A stretch of DNA of 5,930 nt from Paracoccaceae bacterium (GTDB taxonomy: Bacteria > Pseudomonadota > Alphaproteobacteria > Rhodobacterales > Rhodobacteraceae), in contig JAESRD010000148.1 in the NCBI GenBank assembly GCA_016764835.1, positions 1 through 5,930 of the forward strand, read 5' to 3'. Position 1 is the stretch's first letter. Each line of letters starts with the position of its first letter. Of this stretch, positions 1 through 5,930 are shown piece by piece. Under the pieces are notes generated by a model that worked only from the letters and a program-made list of their open reading frames with translations, made no database searches and was not told the DNA's origin. The position numbers and the translations under genes are program-made.

Positions 1-496
1 CAATCACGCCCGCCGCCACGTCTTTCATCACCACCGCACGCGCCCCGGCTATTACCCGGTCGCCCAGCGTGACCCCCGGCCCAATAAACGCATCAGCACA
101 AATCCACACCCCGTCACCCACCGCAATCGGCGGCTTGGTCAGCGCCATGTTTGGGTCGCGCCAGTCATGGCTGCCGGCGCATAAATGCGCCCCCTGCGAC
201 ACCGTACTGCCCACACCAATGCTAACCGCCCCAAGCGCATAGATTTGCGCGCGCGCGCCAATCGACGACCTATCGCCCATATCCAAGTTCCAAGGCATAG
301 TCACCCGCACGCTTGGATAGATATGAACATCCAGACCAATCTGCGCGCCAAAGACGCGCAACAGCGCCCGCCGCCAGCCCCAAAGTGGGCGCGGGCTGAG
401 CGCAAAGAGCGGCCATGCCAGCGCCCATAGCACCCGCGCCAGCTGTGCGCGCTGCGAATATTTGCGCGCTGCTCTATTGGCTTTTACGTCCCGCAT
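1..496 (-). CDS. wcaF: WcaF-type (colanic acid biosynthesis-like) hexapeptide acetyltransferase, 3' end cut by window edge
   Basis: I translated this frame by hand: 165 residues from ATG at 496 to the window edge with no stop. The order of elements matches E. coli WcaF (about 182 aa). An N-terminal amphipathic or hydrophobic stretch (about 18-33, with FALSPRPLWGWR near 31-42) is followed by RVFGAQIG (47-54), PSVRVTMPWNL (61-71), then left-handed beta-helix hexapeptide turns. The catalytic-type histidine is H110 in GSHDWRDP, followed by PPIAVGDGVWI (122-132) and FIGPGVTLGD (137-146). About 17 C-terminal residues, including the usual GNPA-like end, are missing only because the window stops. The family transfers an acetyl group from acetyl-CoA to a sugar hydroxyl of a polysaccharide repeat unit in the cytoplasm; the acceptor cannot be read from sequence. 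An in-frame TGA at 506-508 leaves ATG 496 as the only ATG start. It sits one base after the stop of the upstream glycosyltransferase (TGA-A-ATG) with only a weak Shine-Dalgarno, so translation is probably coupled to that gene. Confidence -1.
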   Translation of the reverse strand, partial: MRDVKANRAARKYSQRAQLARVLWALAWPLFALSPRPLWGWRRALLRVFGAQIGLDVHIYPSVRVTMPWNLDMGDRSSIGARAQIYALGAVSIGVGSTVSQGAHLCAGSHDWRDPNMALTKPPIAVGDGVWICADAFIGPGVTLGDRVIAGARAVVMKDVAAGVI

Positions 497-497
497 T

Positions 498-1628
498 TCA
501 CTTGTTCACATATTCTGGTTTGGCCGCGTGCCCCAACATCCAGTGATACACATCTAGATGTTGTTGCGCAATTATAGGCCATGAATAGCGCTCTGCCACC
601 AATGCCCGGCCCTTTTGGCCAATTTGTTGCAGGTCTTGGCGGCCCAGCGCCTCACTCAGCCAGCCCGGCTGACGGCTAATCTCAACCGCCGCCCCAGCAG
701 CAAATCCATCGGGCAGGTTGCATTCAGGGGTCATAAAAACCGGCAGCCCCGCCGCCCAAGCCTCCAATACCGCCATCGGCAACCCTTCCGAGAAGGACGG
801 CAAAACATAGGCCGAAGCCCGCGCCAAAGCCGCCGCCTTGGCCTGGGCCATCAACGTCCCCGGAAAACTGACAGATGCATCGCAGCCCAGCCGGGCAACC
901 TGCGCCTTTAGCTCAGCCAAATGACCGTTCTCATCCCACCCGGCGATAATCAACCGCCAGCCTGCCCCCTGCTCAGGCGGCAAAGCGGCCCATTCATCTA
1001 TCAAACCCGCAAGCCCCTTCTTGGGGTGAAGTCGGCCAATGAACAGCAGCTCGCGCGGCGCGGTCGCCCGCGTATTCCATGCCAATGGCTCCGGCCCCAA
1101 ATCCATCGCATTTGGCACGGTCGCCACGTCGCAGCCCGGCAAAAACCCGGCAATCGACCCGGCCTCTGACACAGCCAAAGCATGCATCACCGTGGCTCCC
1201 CGCAAATTTGCCCGCTCATAGCCCCAATAGGCCAGCTTCTTCTTGGCCCCGTTATTGGCCCGCGCCCAAGGGTCAAGCATGCCGCGCGGCGAAATCATCA
1301 CCGGCCCGTGCCCTGCCCGCCGCCACCGGCTCACCGCCAGTGATGTCGCCTGCCATATTCCGTGCTGGTGCAGCACATCCGGCCTGTCCGCCGCCAAAGC
1401 CGCCGGCAAACCAGCCGAATACCCAAGCGCCACTGGCCCGCTCGGCGCAAACACCTCCGGCCGCAGCGGCCCCCATGCGCCAATGTCAGCCGCTGTGTCC
1501 GCGTCGCGTAGCGACAACACCCGTATCTGCGCGCCCGCCTCGGCCAACGTTTGCGACAACCGCCGCACCGAGTGATAAAGCCCGCCCGCTTGGCGCGACA
1601 CTGAGCCCAGAACCATGGTGATTTTCAA
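498..1628 (-). CDS. Family-4 (GT-B) glycosyltransferase with HQHGIW and SPRGML motifs
   Basis: The protein has 376 residues from a TTG start at 1628. It is a retaining GT-B glycosyltransferase of the GT4/group-1 type, expected at the cytoplasmic membrane face, adding a sugar from a nucleotide donor to the lipid-linked repeat unit. Visible motifs in order: MKITMVLGSVSRQAGGLYHS at 1-20 (N-terminal Rossmann start with the Gly-rich acceptor/phosphate loop), HQHGIW at 87-92, SPRGMLDPWA at 113-122, the donor-binding GRLHPKKG at 198-205, and the EX7E pair E281/E289 in SFSEGLPMAVLEAW. Length is normal. Start choice: TTG 1628 has a GAGGT Shine-Dalgarno 8 bases upstream and gives the family-typical MKI start. 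A longer TTG start at 1655 would add nine residues and overlap the previous gene without a good ribosome site. ATG 1616 would remove the first beta strand. The preceding stop is 10 bases upstream, and the WcaF-like gene follows after one base. Donor and acceptor sugars cannot be told. Confidence -1.
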   Translation of the reverse strand: MKITMVLGSVSRQAGGLYHSVRRLSQTLAEAGAQIRVLSLRDADTAADIGAWGPLRPEVFAPSGPVALGYSAGLPAALAADRPDVLHQHGIWQATSLAVSRWRRAGHGPVMISPRGMLDPWARANNGAKKKLAYWGYERANLRGATVMHALAVSEAGSIAGFLPGCDVATVPNAMDLGPEPLAWNTRATAPRELLFIGRLHPKKGLAGLIDEWAALPPEQGAGWRLIIAGWDENGHLAELKAQVARLGCDASVSFPGTLMAQAKAAALARASAYVLPSFSEGLPMAVLEAWAAGLPVFMTPECNLPDGFAAGAAVEISRQPGWLSEALGRQDLQQIGQKGRALVAERYSWPIIAQQHLDVYHWMLGHAAKPEYVNK

Positions 1629-1635
1629 AGCCGCC

Positions 1636-1640
1636 ACCTC
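1636..1640 (-). promoter_or_regulatory. Shine-Dalgarno GAGGT deciding a TTG start
   Basis: GAGGT on the minus strand lies 8 bases before TTG 1628 and shares two bases with the TGA stop of the upstream glycosyltransferase (TGAGGT). It supports the TTG start over the longer TTG at 1655 and the internal ATG at 1616. It also suggests that terminating ribosomes re-initiate on the next gene. Confidence -1.
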
Positions 1641-2850
1641 AGGACACCAGCGCAATATTTGCCCGGCACATGCGGGCTAGTACCGCCCTGTCCCACGGCA
1701 GCAACCGCCCCGGCCCGGCCCCCTGCGCCATATGCGCGGCCTCGGCCAGCCCCGCGCCAAACCGCGCCGGACCCCAGCGGCTTATCGCCCGCGCGGCAGC
1801 CCTGCCCATCTTGCTGCGCTCCTGCGCCGTCTGTTCCGAAAACCGGCGCAATCCAGCAACCAAAGCCGCCTCATCCGTGCCGGTCACAATCCCGCTTTCG
1901 CCGTCTTTGATAACCGTGCGCGTTGCCCCACAAGGCTCTGACGCGATAATTGGCAGCCCAGCCGCCATCGCTTCATTGATCACCAACCCCCATTGTTCAA
2001 CCGTTGAGACATGGGCAAAGCCGCAGGCCAGCCCGTAATAGGCAGGCAGATCATCATAGCCACGAAAGCCCGGCAGCCTGACGCGCGCCTCCATGCCGGT
2101 TTGCCCAATCGCCGCTTCTATCTGCCCGCGATCATCACCGTCGCCCAAAATAACCAGATCCGGCCCGCCCTGAGCGCTGCCGATCACTGACGCGTAAGCC
2201 CGCACCAAAGCTGGTAGGTTCTTTTTGGCAATGAACCGGGCAGAAGCCAGCAGGTATTCCTCCGGCAGACCCAACTTGGCCCGCATCTCTACAGCGCTAC
2301 GCCGCGCCACCGCCGCCCCGGCCTCAAAATGCGCGTTGTCCACCGCATTATAGCCCAATGCGATCTTGCCCTTGGCCATGCCCAGCTGAGCAATATAGCC
2401 CGCATGGCGCGGCCCTCCAACCAAAGCCGCGCCGCATTGTGCAACAATTCGCTTCTTGACCAGCTCGCGCAGCCCACTGCGCCCGGCATCATCGGCTTGC
2501 GACTCTGAGAGCATGACCAGCGGCACGCCCGCTTGCTTTGCCCACAATATCCCCGCAGCACTTTCAGCCGATGACCAGCCAGCCACGGCCAGCACATCAG
2601 GCGCAATATCATCGAGCATTTGCCACAAAGCCGCGCGCAGACGGCCACCCGCCAAAGCCGCATCATAGCTGGCCCTGTCGCCGTAAAGCCGACGCACCCC
2701 GTAGCCCTCATTCTCTTTGGCCAAAAACCCGGCAAACCCGCCCTGACTGGTGGTTGAAACAACTGTCACCTGTTCAATCACCGCCGCCGCGCCGCGGTAG
2801 CGCGCATCATGGTAATGGCCGATCTGGCGCGTCAATATCGCGATATGCAT
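1639..2850 (-). CDS. Family-4 (GT-B) glycosyltransferase with EQWGLVINE motif
   Basis: The protein has 403 residues. It belongs to a recognisable GT4 subgroup found in polysaccharide clusters. The N-terminal MHIAILTRQIGHYHDARYRG at 1-20 matches the subgroup's GxYHxAR element. SESQADDAGRSG (115-126) is followed by a VDN element at 170-172 (YNAVDNAHF) between the two Rossmann domains. The donor-binding segment is SARFIAKKNL (203-212; R205 and K209/K210 in the usual phosphate-contacting positions), then ILGDGDD (234-240) and PGFRGYDDLPAYYG (260-273). The EX7E acidic pair is E285/E293 in EQWGLVINEAMAAGLP. It probably adds one sugar of the lipid-linked repeat unit in the cytoplasm; donor and linkage cannot be inferred. 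ATG 2850 has GGAG 9 bases upstream, inside the end of the preceding acyltransferase gene, and only 3 bases separate the two genes. The last 30 or so residues (after about 373) lack recognisable motifs. All expected catalytic motifs are present, with no sign of damage. Confidence -1.
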   Translation of the reverse strand: MHIAILTRQIGHYHDARYRGAAAVIEQVTVVSTTSQGGFAGFLAKENEGYGVRRLYGDRASYDAALAGGRLRAALWQMLDDIAPDVLAVAGWSSAESAAGILWAKQAGVPLVMLSESQADDAGRSGLRELVKKRIVAQCGAALVGGPRHAGYIAQLGMAKGKIALGYNAVDNAHFEAGAAVARRSAVEMRAKLGLPEEYLLASARFIAKKNLPALVRAYASVIGSAQGGPDLVILGDGDDRGQIEAAIGQTGMEARVRLPGFRGYDDLPAYYGLACGFAHVSTVEQWGLVINEAMAAGLPIIASEPCGATRTVIKDGESGIVTGTDEAALVAGLRRFSEQTAQERSKMGRAAARAISRWGPARFGAGLAEAAHMAQGAGPGRLLPWDRAVLARMCRANIALVS

Positions 2851-2853
2851 GTG

Positions 2854-3426
2854 TTATTGCTCCGCAGCGTCGCTCGGCACGCTGGTTTCTCCGCTAGGAT
2901 GAATGTTGCGTTTAATAACGGCCGGCGCACCGGCCAGCAGCACATTGGGTGGATATTGCCCGCGCAGCACAGAATTGGCCGCAACAATACTGCCCGCACC
3001 AACAATCGAGCCCGGCCCAATGTAAACTCCGCGCCCGATCCAAACCCGATCGCCTATCTCTATTGGCGCTACGTTAAACCCCTGGCCCTTTACCCCAGTC
3101 TGCGGCGTAAACCGGTGCTCTTGATCACGGATCGAGACATATTCGCCAATTGCCACATCATCACCAATGGTGATCTTGTCACTGGCCACAATATGGCAGC
3201 CAGTGTTCAAACTGCACCCCCGGCCAATGCTGACCGATGAGCCGCGCCCGGTTTGAAAAAACACGTCATGGCCGATCATGCAGTCCGCCCCAATATCAAT
3301 ATTGCGTCGTGGCAGCGGCAGCCGAACCCGGCCGGTAAACAGCGTACCCTTGCCAACCGAGCGGAAGAACAAAGGCGAGACCAGCCGCAAAATACGCCCC
3401 TTGAGCCGCCAAATCAGTGGCACCAT
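2854..3426 (-). CDS. Hexapeptide-repeat (left-handed beta-helix) O-acyltransferase
   Basis: The protein has 190 residues, of the xenobiotic/maltose acetyltransferase-like LbH fold. After a basic, hydrophobic N-terminus (1-22) come hexapeptide turns from about 43: IDIGADCMIG, VSIGRGCSLN, ITIGDDVAIG. The active-site type element is IRDQEHRF (99-106) with H104 as the probable catalytic base, then an extended loop (about 107-121). The second helix part is PIEIGDRVWIG (121-131), YIGPGSIVGAGSIVAANSVL (135-154), and the closing PPNVLLAGAPAVIKR (159-173) typical of acetyl-CoA enzymes. A 17-residue polar tail without recognisable motifs ends the protein. It presumably acetylates (or transfers another small acyl group to) a repeat-unit sugar in the cytoplasm, probably as a trimer as is usual for the fold. 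ATG 3426 has GGGAG 8 bases upstream; that Shine-Dalgarno overlaps the TAG stop of the flippase gene. It is a different subtype from the WcaF-like enzyme at 1-496, so the glycan may carry two decorations. Confidence -1.
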   Translation of the reverse strand: MVPLIWRLKGRILRLVSPLFFRSVGKGTLFTGRVRLPLPRRNIDIGADCMIGHDVFFQTGRGSSVSIGRGCSLNTGCHIVASDKITIGDDVAIGEYVSIRDQEHRFTPQTGVKGQGFNVAPIEIGDRVWIGRGVYIGPGSIVGAGSIVAANSVLRGQYPPNVLLAGAPAVIKRNIHPSGETSVPSDAAEQ

Positions 3427-3438
3427 GATACTGTCTCC

Positions 3439-4788
3439 CTATCTTTTCACACGGCGCCACGCGGCACCAAAAAACCGCCAGCCCGTTTGCATCAAAAAGA
3501 CAAAGTCAGCCCATTCAGGCACCAGCTTGCCCACCGATGTGACAACCCCCGCCCGCACCAAATGGCGTAATCCGGCCAGCAGGCTGGCAATATTGGCCAG
3601 CGCCATTGCCGTAAATAACGTCCATGGTTGGGTGTAGCCGCTCAGCGCATAACCAACAGCAAAAACAGATACTGAAACCAGCGCCATCTCGATGCCCGGC
3701 CAACTGCGCTCCCGCGCCTTATTGGCTATGTTCACAATAGATAGCACCGGCATCAGTAGCATCGAAAACAGCAGCCCGCGCACAAAGCCCGCCGCTGGCG
3801 CAAAATCTTGCCCGTAAACCAGCGGCACCAATACCGGCGCCAGCACCCACATGGCCAAGGCAACACAGAGCCCCGATGTCAGCCCCAGCCGAAACAGCCG
3901 CTCAACCTTGCTGCTTTGCTCGGCTATCGCCAGACCAGACAACGTCGGCAGCAAAGTCAGATTGATCGCTTGCACAACCAATGTCAGCCCGACACCAGCC
4001 GCAGTAAAAGCCACAAAGTAGAACCCGACCCAATCAGCAGGCCAAAGACAGACAATAATCAGCCGGTCGGCCTGTGACGCCAACGCCAATGCCGCCACGG
4101 AAAGGTGCAGCTTTGGCCCCAGCCGCGACACTTCAGCCGCCAGCGCCGGGTTAATCGGGCCAAATATCGTGCGCCTAAAGTCAACCAAACGCAAAACCGC
4201 AACCGGTAGCTTGGTGACAAAAAACGCCAACACAGCACGAAACGGCGTCGCCTCACCCAGCGCTGCCATGACCACAATGCTGACCAAAAACAACGTTGGC
4301 GAGGCGACACGCTCAAGGTTGATCCGACGAAATTCAAGGCTAGAAGTCTCGATCGCGACAAAACCGTGGTTGAGCATGCCAACACCAATAAGCAGGGTCA
4401 AACACAGGAACGGCATCTCAATATTGAGCCGGCCCGCTTCAAGCAGGCCGGTCTTAGCACCGCCAAAGAAAACCAGCATCACCCCAGCAAACAGCGCCAG
4501 CACGATGATCAGCATAAGCGACATCGCTTTGCGCCCAATATCGCCGCGCGCGCGCAGCCTGATCACCAGCGCATCAAAGAATGAAAACGAAAAAATCGTT
4601 ATGCCAAACTGCGCCAAAAACTGCAGTGAACCATAGTCACCGCGCCCCTCTGGCCCCAAAGCTGGCGCCAACACTATTCCGGTCAGCAAGGTGACGATAA
4701 CGATCAACCCCGATGAAAACGAGGTGGCCAACATTGCGTCGCCCAACTTGCGCGGGGCGGCTTGCGCGCTTTTTGGCTGTTCGGTCAT
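3439..4788 (-). CDS. wzx: Wzx-type lipid-linked oligosaccharide flippase (MOP superfamily)
   Basis: The protein has 449 residues, hydrophobic throughout, with about 12 predicted membrane segments by eye (for example near 24-42, 60-78, 90-108, 125-145, 162-200 as a pair, 228-275 as a pair, 305-352 as a pair, 365-385, 390-407). The N-terminal PALGPEGRGDYG (42-53) is the characteristic first-loop motif of polysaccharide transporters of the PST/Wzx branch. ADRLIIVCLW (240-249) followed by GFYFVAFTAAG (255-265) matches the second-half signature of the family. It is expected to flip the undecaprenyl-PP-linked repeat unit from the cytoplasmic to the periplasmic leaflet. The C-terminus is basic (RRVKR) and probably cytoplasmic. 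ATG 4788 overlaps the TGA of the upstream polymerase gene as ATGA (4-bp overlap), with a GAGGG Shine-Dalgarno 6 bases upstream inside that gene's last codons. Length and motifs are normal. The neighbouring polymerase-like gene and glycosyltransferases favour Wzx over a MurJ-type lipid II role. Confidence -1.
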   Translation of the reverse strand: MTEQPKSAQAAPRKLGDAMLATSFSSGLIVIVTLLTGIVLAPALGPEGRGDYGSLQFLAQFGITIFSFSFFDALVIRLRARGDIGRKAMSLMLIIVLALFAGVMLVFFGGAKTGLLEAGRLNIEMPFLCLTLLIGVGMLNHGFVAIETSSLEFRRINLERVASPTLFLVSIVVMAALGEATPFRAVLAFFVTKLPVAVLRLVDFRRTIFGPINPALAAEVSRLGPKLHLSVAALALASQADRLIIVCLWPADWVGFYFVAFTAAGVGLTLVVQAINLTLLPTLSGLAIAEQSSKVERLFRLGLTSGLCVALAMWVLAPVLVPLVYGQDFAPAAGFVRGLLFSMLLMPVLSIVNIANKARERSWPGIEMALVSVSVFAVGYALSGYTQPWTLFTAMALANIASLLAGLRHLVRAGVVTSVGKLVPEWADFVFLMQTGWRFFGAAWRRVKR

Positions 4789-4799
4789 ATCGCGCCCTC
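4785..4799 (-). promoter_or_regulatory. ATGA stop/start overlap with Shine-Dalgarno for the flippase
   Basis: The flippase ATG (4788-4786) overlaps the polymerase TGA (4787-4785). GAGGG at 4799-4795 lies 6 bases before the ATG, within the polymerase's last codons. The arrangement is typical of translational coupling and confirms the flippase start. Confidence -1.
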
Positions 4800-5930
4800 A
4801 GGCGCAATGCTGGGCGGCACAGGGCTGGGCGGCACGGGGCTGGGCGCACGCGGCAATCGCGCTGGATCGATCTGCCCAACAGGATCTTGGCCCGGCGCTT
4901 TGCGCCCTTTGGCAAACAAAGACGCAAAGAAGAAAACCGGCAATGTCAGCGTAAAGATGAAGGGGAGCGCCACAATAAACCGCACCGTGGATTCGGTCAG
5001 CGTAAACAACCCATCATTGAGCAGGACCAAATAGTAGAACTGCGCCCAAAGCCGCCCCGACAAAGCCAGACTATAAAGCAGGCCCAAAAAGAAACCCAAG
5101 CCCAGAAAGAACAAACTGCCAAAAACTGAATAGCCGCGAAACGAGTCTGAAAACCCTGTCCGTGTCGCCCCGAGCCGGGTAAATCTGTCAAGATTAAGCA
5201 GCGTGGTCGCCGTGTTTGAGTCTACCATCAGGCTGTTCTTAAACGTCCGACCGAACAAAAATGACGGTATATACTGGTGAACAAAACTGTTCCAAAGCTC
5301 GGCCGGGCCCTCAAGCTTGCCCACCTGATTAGCGGCATAAACGTCGACCAAAGCCTGCGTCAGCTCGGGGCTTTCCTCCATGTTAAAATAAGCGAAATTC
5401 TCAGTCAAAACCCCGTCAGCCACCGCCTCTAGCGCGTTGCCACGGCCATCGGCAATATATTGGCGCACCGGCCCGACCTGATGCAAAACCAATGTGCCCA
5501 TCACAAGCCCAGCCAAAACCAGCCCCCGCGACGGTTGTTTGTAGCGCAAGAAAAACCGCGCACCGACGAAAATAATCGCCACCTCAGCGATCATATGCCG
5601 TTTCACATTGCCACCAATAATTGACACAATAGCCAAAAGCACGACGCCGCCAATGATCAGATATATTGTCTTTTTGGTTTTGTAATAGCGCAGCACCGAC
5701 AGCGCCAAAGCAAAGAAAACCGACTGCATCAGCAGATAATAAAGCGTGATCACCCCGGTCCATTGGCGGCCAAGATCAAGCACAGCCGTCAAATTGCCAA
5801 CCTTGCGCATCGCCAATAGCCCAATGGTGGCAATAAGGATCGTGCCGATAATCAACACCGTTTCATTCACCGGCTTTATCGGCCGCCGCCGCGCCCGCTT
5901 GCGCCCCTGTAGCTTGCCCATCCGAAAGCC
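4785..5930 (-). CDS. Polytopic oligosaccharide repeat-unit polymerase-like protein (Wzy role), 5' end cut by window edge
   Basis: The frame is open to the window's right edge. ATG 5921 (378 residues) is available, but it has no Shine-Dalgarno in the 9 visible upstream bases and is followed by the basic run GRKRARRRP, which looks like a cytoplasmic loop. The true start therefore probably lies outside. Numbered from that ATG, membrane segments are seen near 20-38, 56-76, 85-104, 109-125 and 132-147. A long hydrophilic, probably periplasmic, loop follows (about 148-262), then segments near 265-288, 292-307 and 312-338. The large loop ends with conserved-looking arginines (R246, R249, R254 in RTGFSDSFR) leading into YSVFGSLFFLGLGFFLGLLY, a pattern typical of O-antigen/oligosaccharide repeat-unit polymerases. 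The role (periplasmic polymerisation of flipped repeat units) is inferred from topology, this pattern and the directly following flippase; sequence conservation in this family is low. The C-terminus is a proline-rich tail encoded partly by a tandem repeat. Confidence -1.
   Translation of the reverse strand, partial: GFRMGKLQGRKRARRRPIKPVNETVLIIGTILIATIGLLAMRKVGNLTAVLDLGRQWTGVITLYYLLMQSVFFALALSVLRYYKTKKTIYLIIGGVVLLAIVSIIGGNVKRHMIAEVAIIFVGARFFLRYKQPSRGLVLAGLVMGTLVLHQVGPVRQYIADGRGNALEAVADGVLTENFAYFNMEESPELTQALVDVYAANQVGKLEGPAELWNSFVHQYIPSFLFGRTFKNSLMVDSNTATTLLNLDRFTRLGATRTGFSDSFRGYSVFGSLFFLGLGFFLGLLYSLALSGRLWAQFYYLVLLNDGLFTLTESTVRFIVALPFIFTLTLPVFFFASLFAKGRKAPGQDPVGQIDPARLPRAPSPVPPSPVPPSIAPEGAI
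4809..4850. repeat. 15-bp tandem repeat, about 2.8 copies, in the polymerase 3' end
   Basis: Two 15-bp units, 4809-4823 and 4824-4838, differ at one base, and a partial third unit follows at 4839-4850. On the coding strand they encode the PSPVP-PSPVP-PS part of the polymerase's proline-rich C-terminal tail. The unit is a multiple of three, so gain or loss of copies would keep the frame and the ATGA junction with the flippase. Confidence -1.

Larger units (their letters stand above)
1..5930 (-). other. Surface polysaccharide (Wzx/Wzy-type) biosynthesis operon segment
   Basis: Six same-strand genes are joined by a 4-bp overlap and gaps of 12, 3, 10 and 1 bases, with no hairpin terminator or promoter-sized gap between them. 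They encode a polymerase-like protein, a flippase, two glycosyltransferases and two acyltransferases. The promoter and the initiating transferase are expected to the right of the window, and further genes probably continue to the left. Confidence -1.

Noticed and set aside
247..258. Alternating GC run of 12 bases (also an 11-base run at 4545-4555), possible Z-DNA
   Set aside because: Both fall in ordinary Arg/Ala codons of real genes (the second in the RARG stretch of the flippase) and are expected by chance in GC-rich coding DNA.
1079..1621. A 180-residue open frame on the plus strand
   Set aside because: It lies antisense to a glycosyltransferase with all its motifs. The product is a Pro/Ala/Arg-rich low-complexity shadow of GC-rich codons and has no recognisable domain.
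2920..2935. GC-rich inverted repeat (6-bp stem, 4-base loop) that could look like a terminator or operator
   Set aside because: It sits inside the acyltransferase gene, has no T-run, and encodes the conserved AGAPA segment, so coding constraint explains it.
2809..3240. A 143-residue plus-strand open frame
   Set aside because: It is antisense to the hexapeptide acyltransferase and the start of the next glycosyltransferase, with no family features. It is a shadow frame.
4713..5129. Plus-strand frame of 138 residues across the polymerase/flippase junction
   Set aside because: It is antisense to two membrane proteins, the product is Arg/Gln-rich without domain features, and there is no convincing ribosome site.

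Overview
The window is one uninterrupted block of co-directional genes, all read from the minus strand, in what looks like a Wzx/Wzy-dependent surface-polysaccharide (capsule, exopolysaccharide or O-antigen) biosynthesis locus. The base composition looks moderately GC-rich. Together with the Shine-Dalgarno style and protein flavour, this suggests an alphaproteobacterium, perhaps a Rhodobacterales-like marine lineage. That placement is an impression and not a proven assignment.

In transcription order (high to low coordinates) the genes are: (1) a multi-pass membrane protein resembling oligosaccharide repeat-unit polymerases (Wzy role), cut at its 5' end by the window edge, 5930-4785; (2) a MOP-superfamily lipid-linked oligosaccharide flippase (Wzx), 4788-3439; (3) a left-handed beta-helix (hexapeptide) O-acyltransferase, 3426-2854; (4) a GT-B family-4 glycosyltransferase with an EQWGLVINE signature, 2850-1639; (5) a second family-4 glycosyltransferase with HQHGIW and SPRGML signatures, 1628-498, for which I re-assign the start to a TTG codon; (6) a WcaF-type colanic-acid-like acetyltransferase, 496-1, cut at its 3' end by the window edge.

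The genes are packed with a 4-bp overlap or gaps of 1 to 12 bp. There is no room for internal promoters or terminators between them, and several Shine-Dalgarno sequences overlap the preceding stop codon. This is a single polycistronic, translationally coupled operon whose promoter lies beyond the right edge. No stretch of 300 bases or more lacks a gene.

Working model (inference): the two glycosyltransferases add sugars to an undecaprenyl-linked repeat unit at the cytoplasmic face, the two acyltransferases decorate it (probably O-acetylation), Wzx flips it, and the Wzy-like protein polymerises it in the periplasm. The initiating phosphoglycosyltransferase, chain-length regulator, export proteins and nucleotide-sugar genes are not in this window and should lie in the flanks. 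I saw no RNA genes, mobile elements or CRISPR arrays. I see no clearly new system. The points most worth a second look are the start-codon correction, the 15-bp tandem repeat encoding a proline-rich tail on the polymerase, and the tight coupling of the glycosyltransferase to the WcaF-like enzyme.
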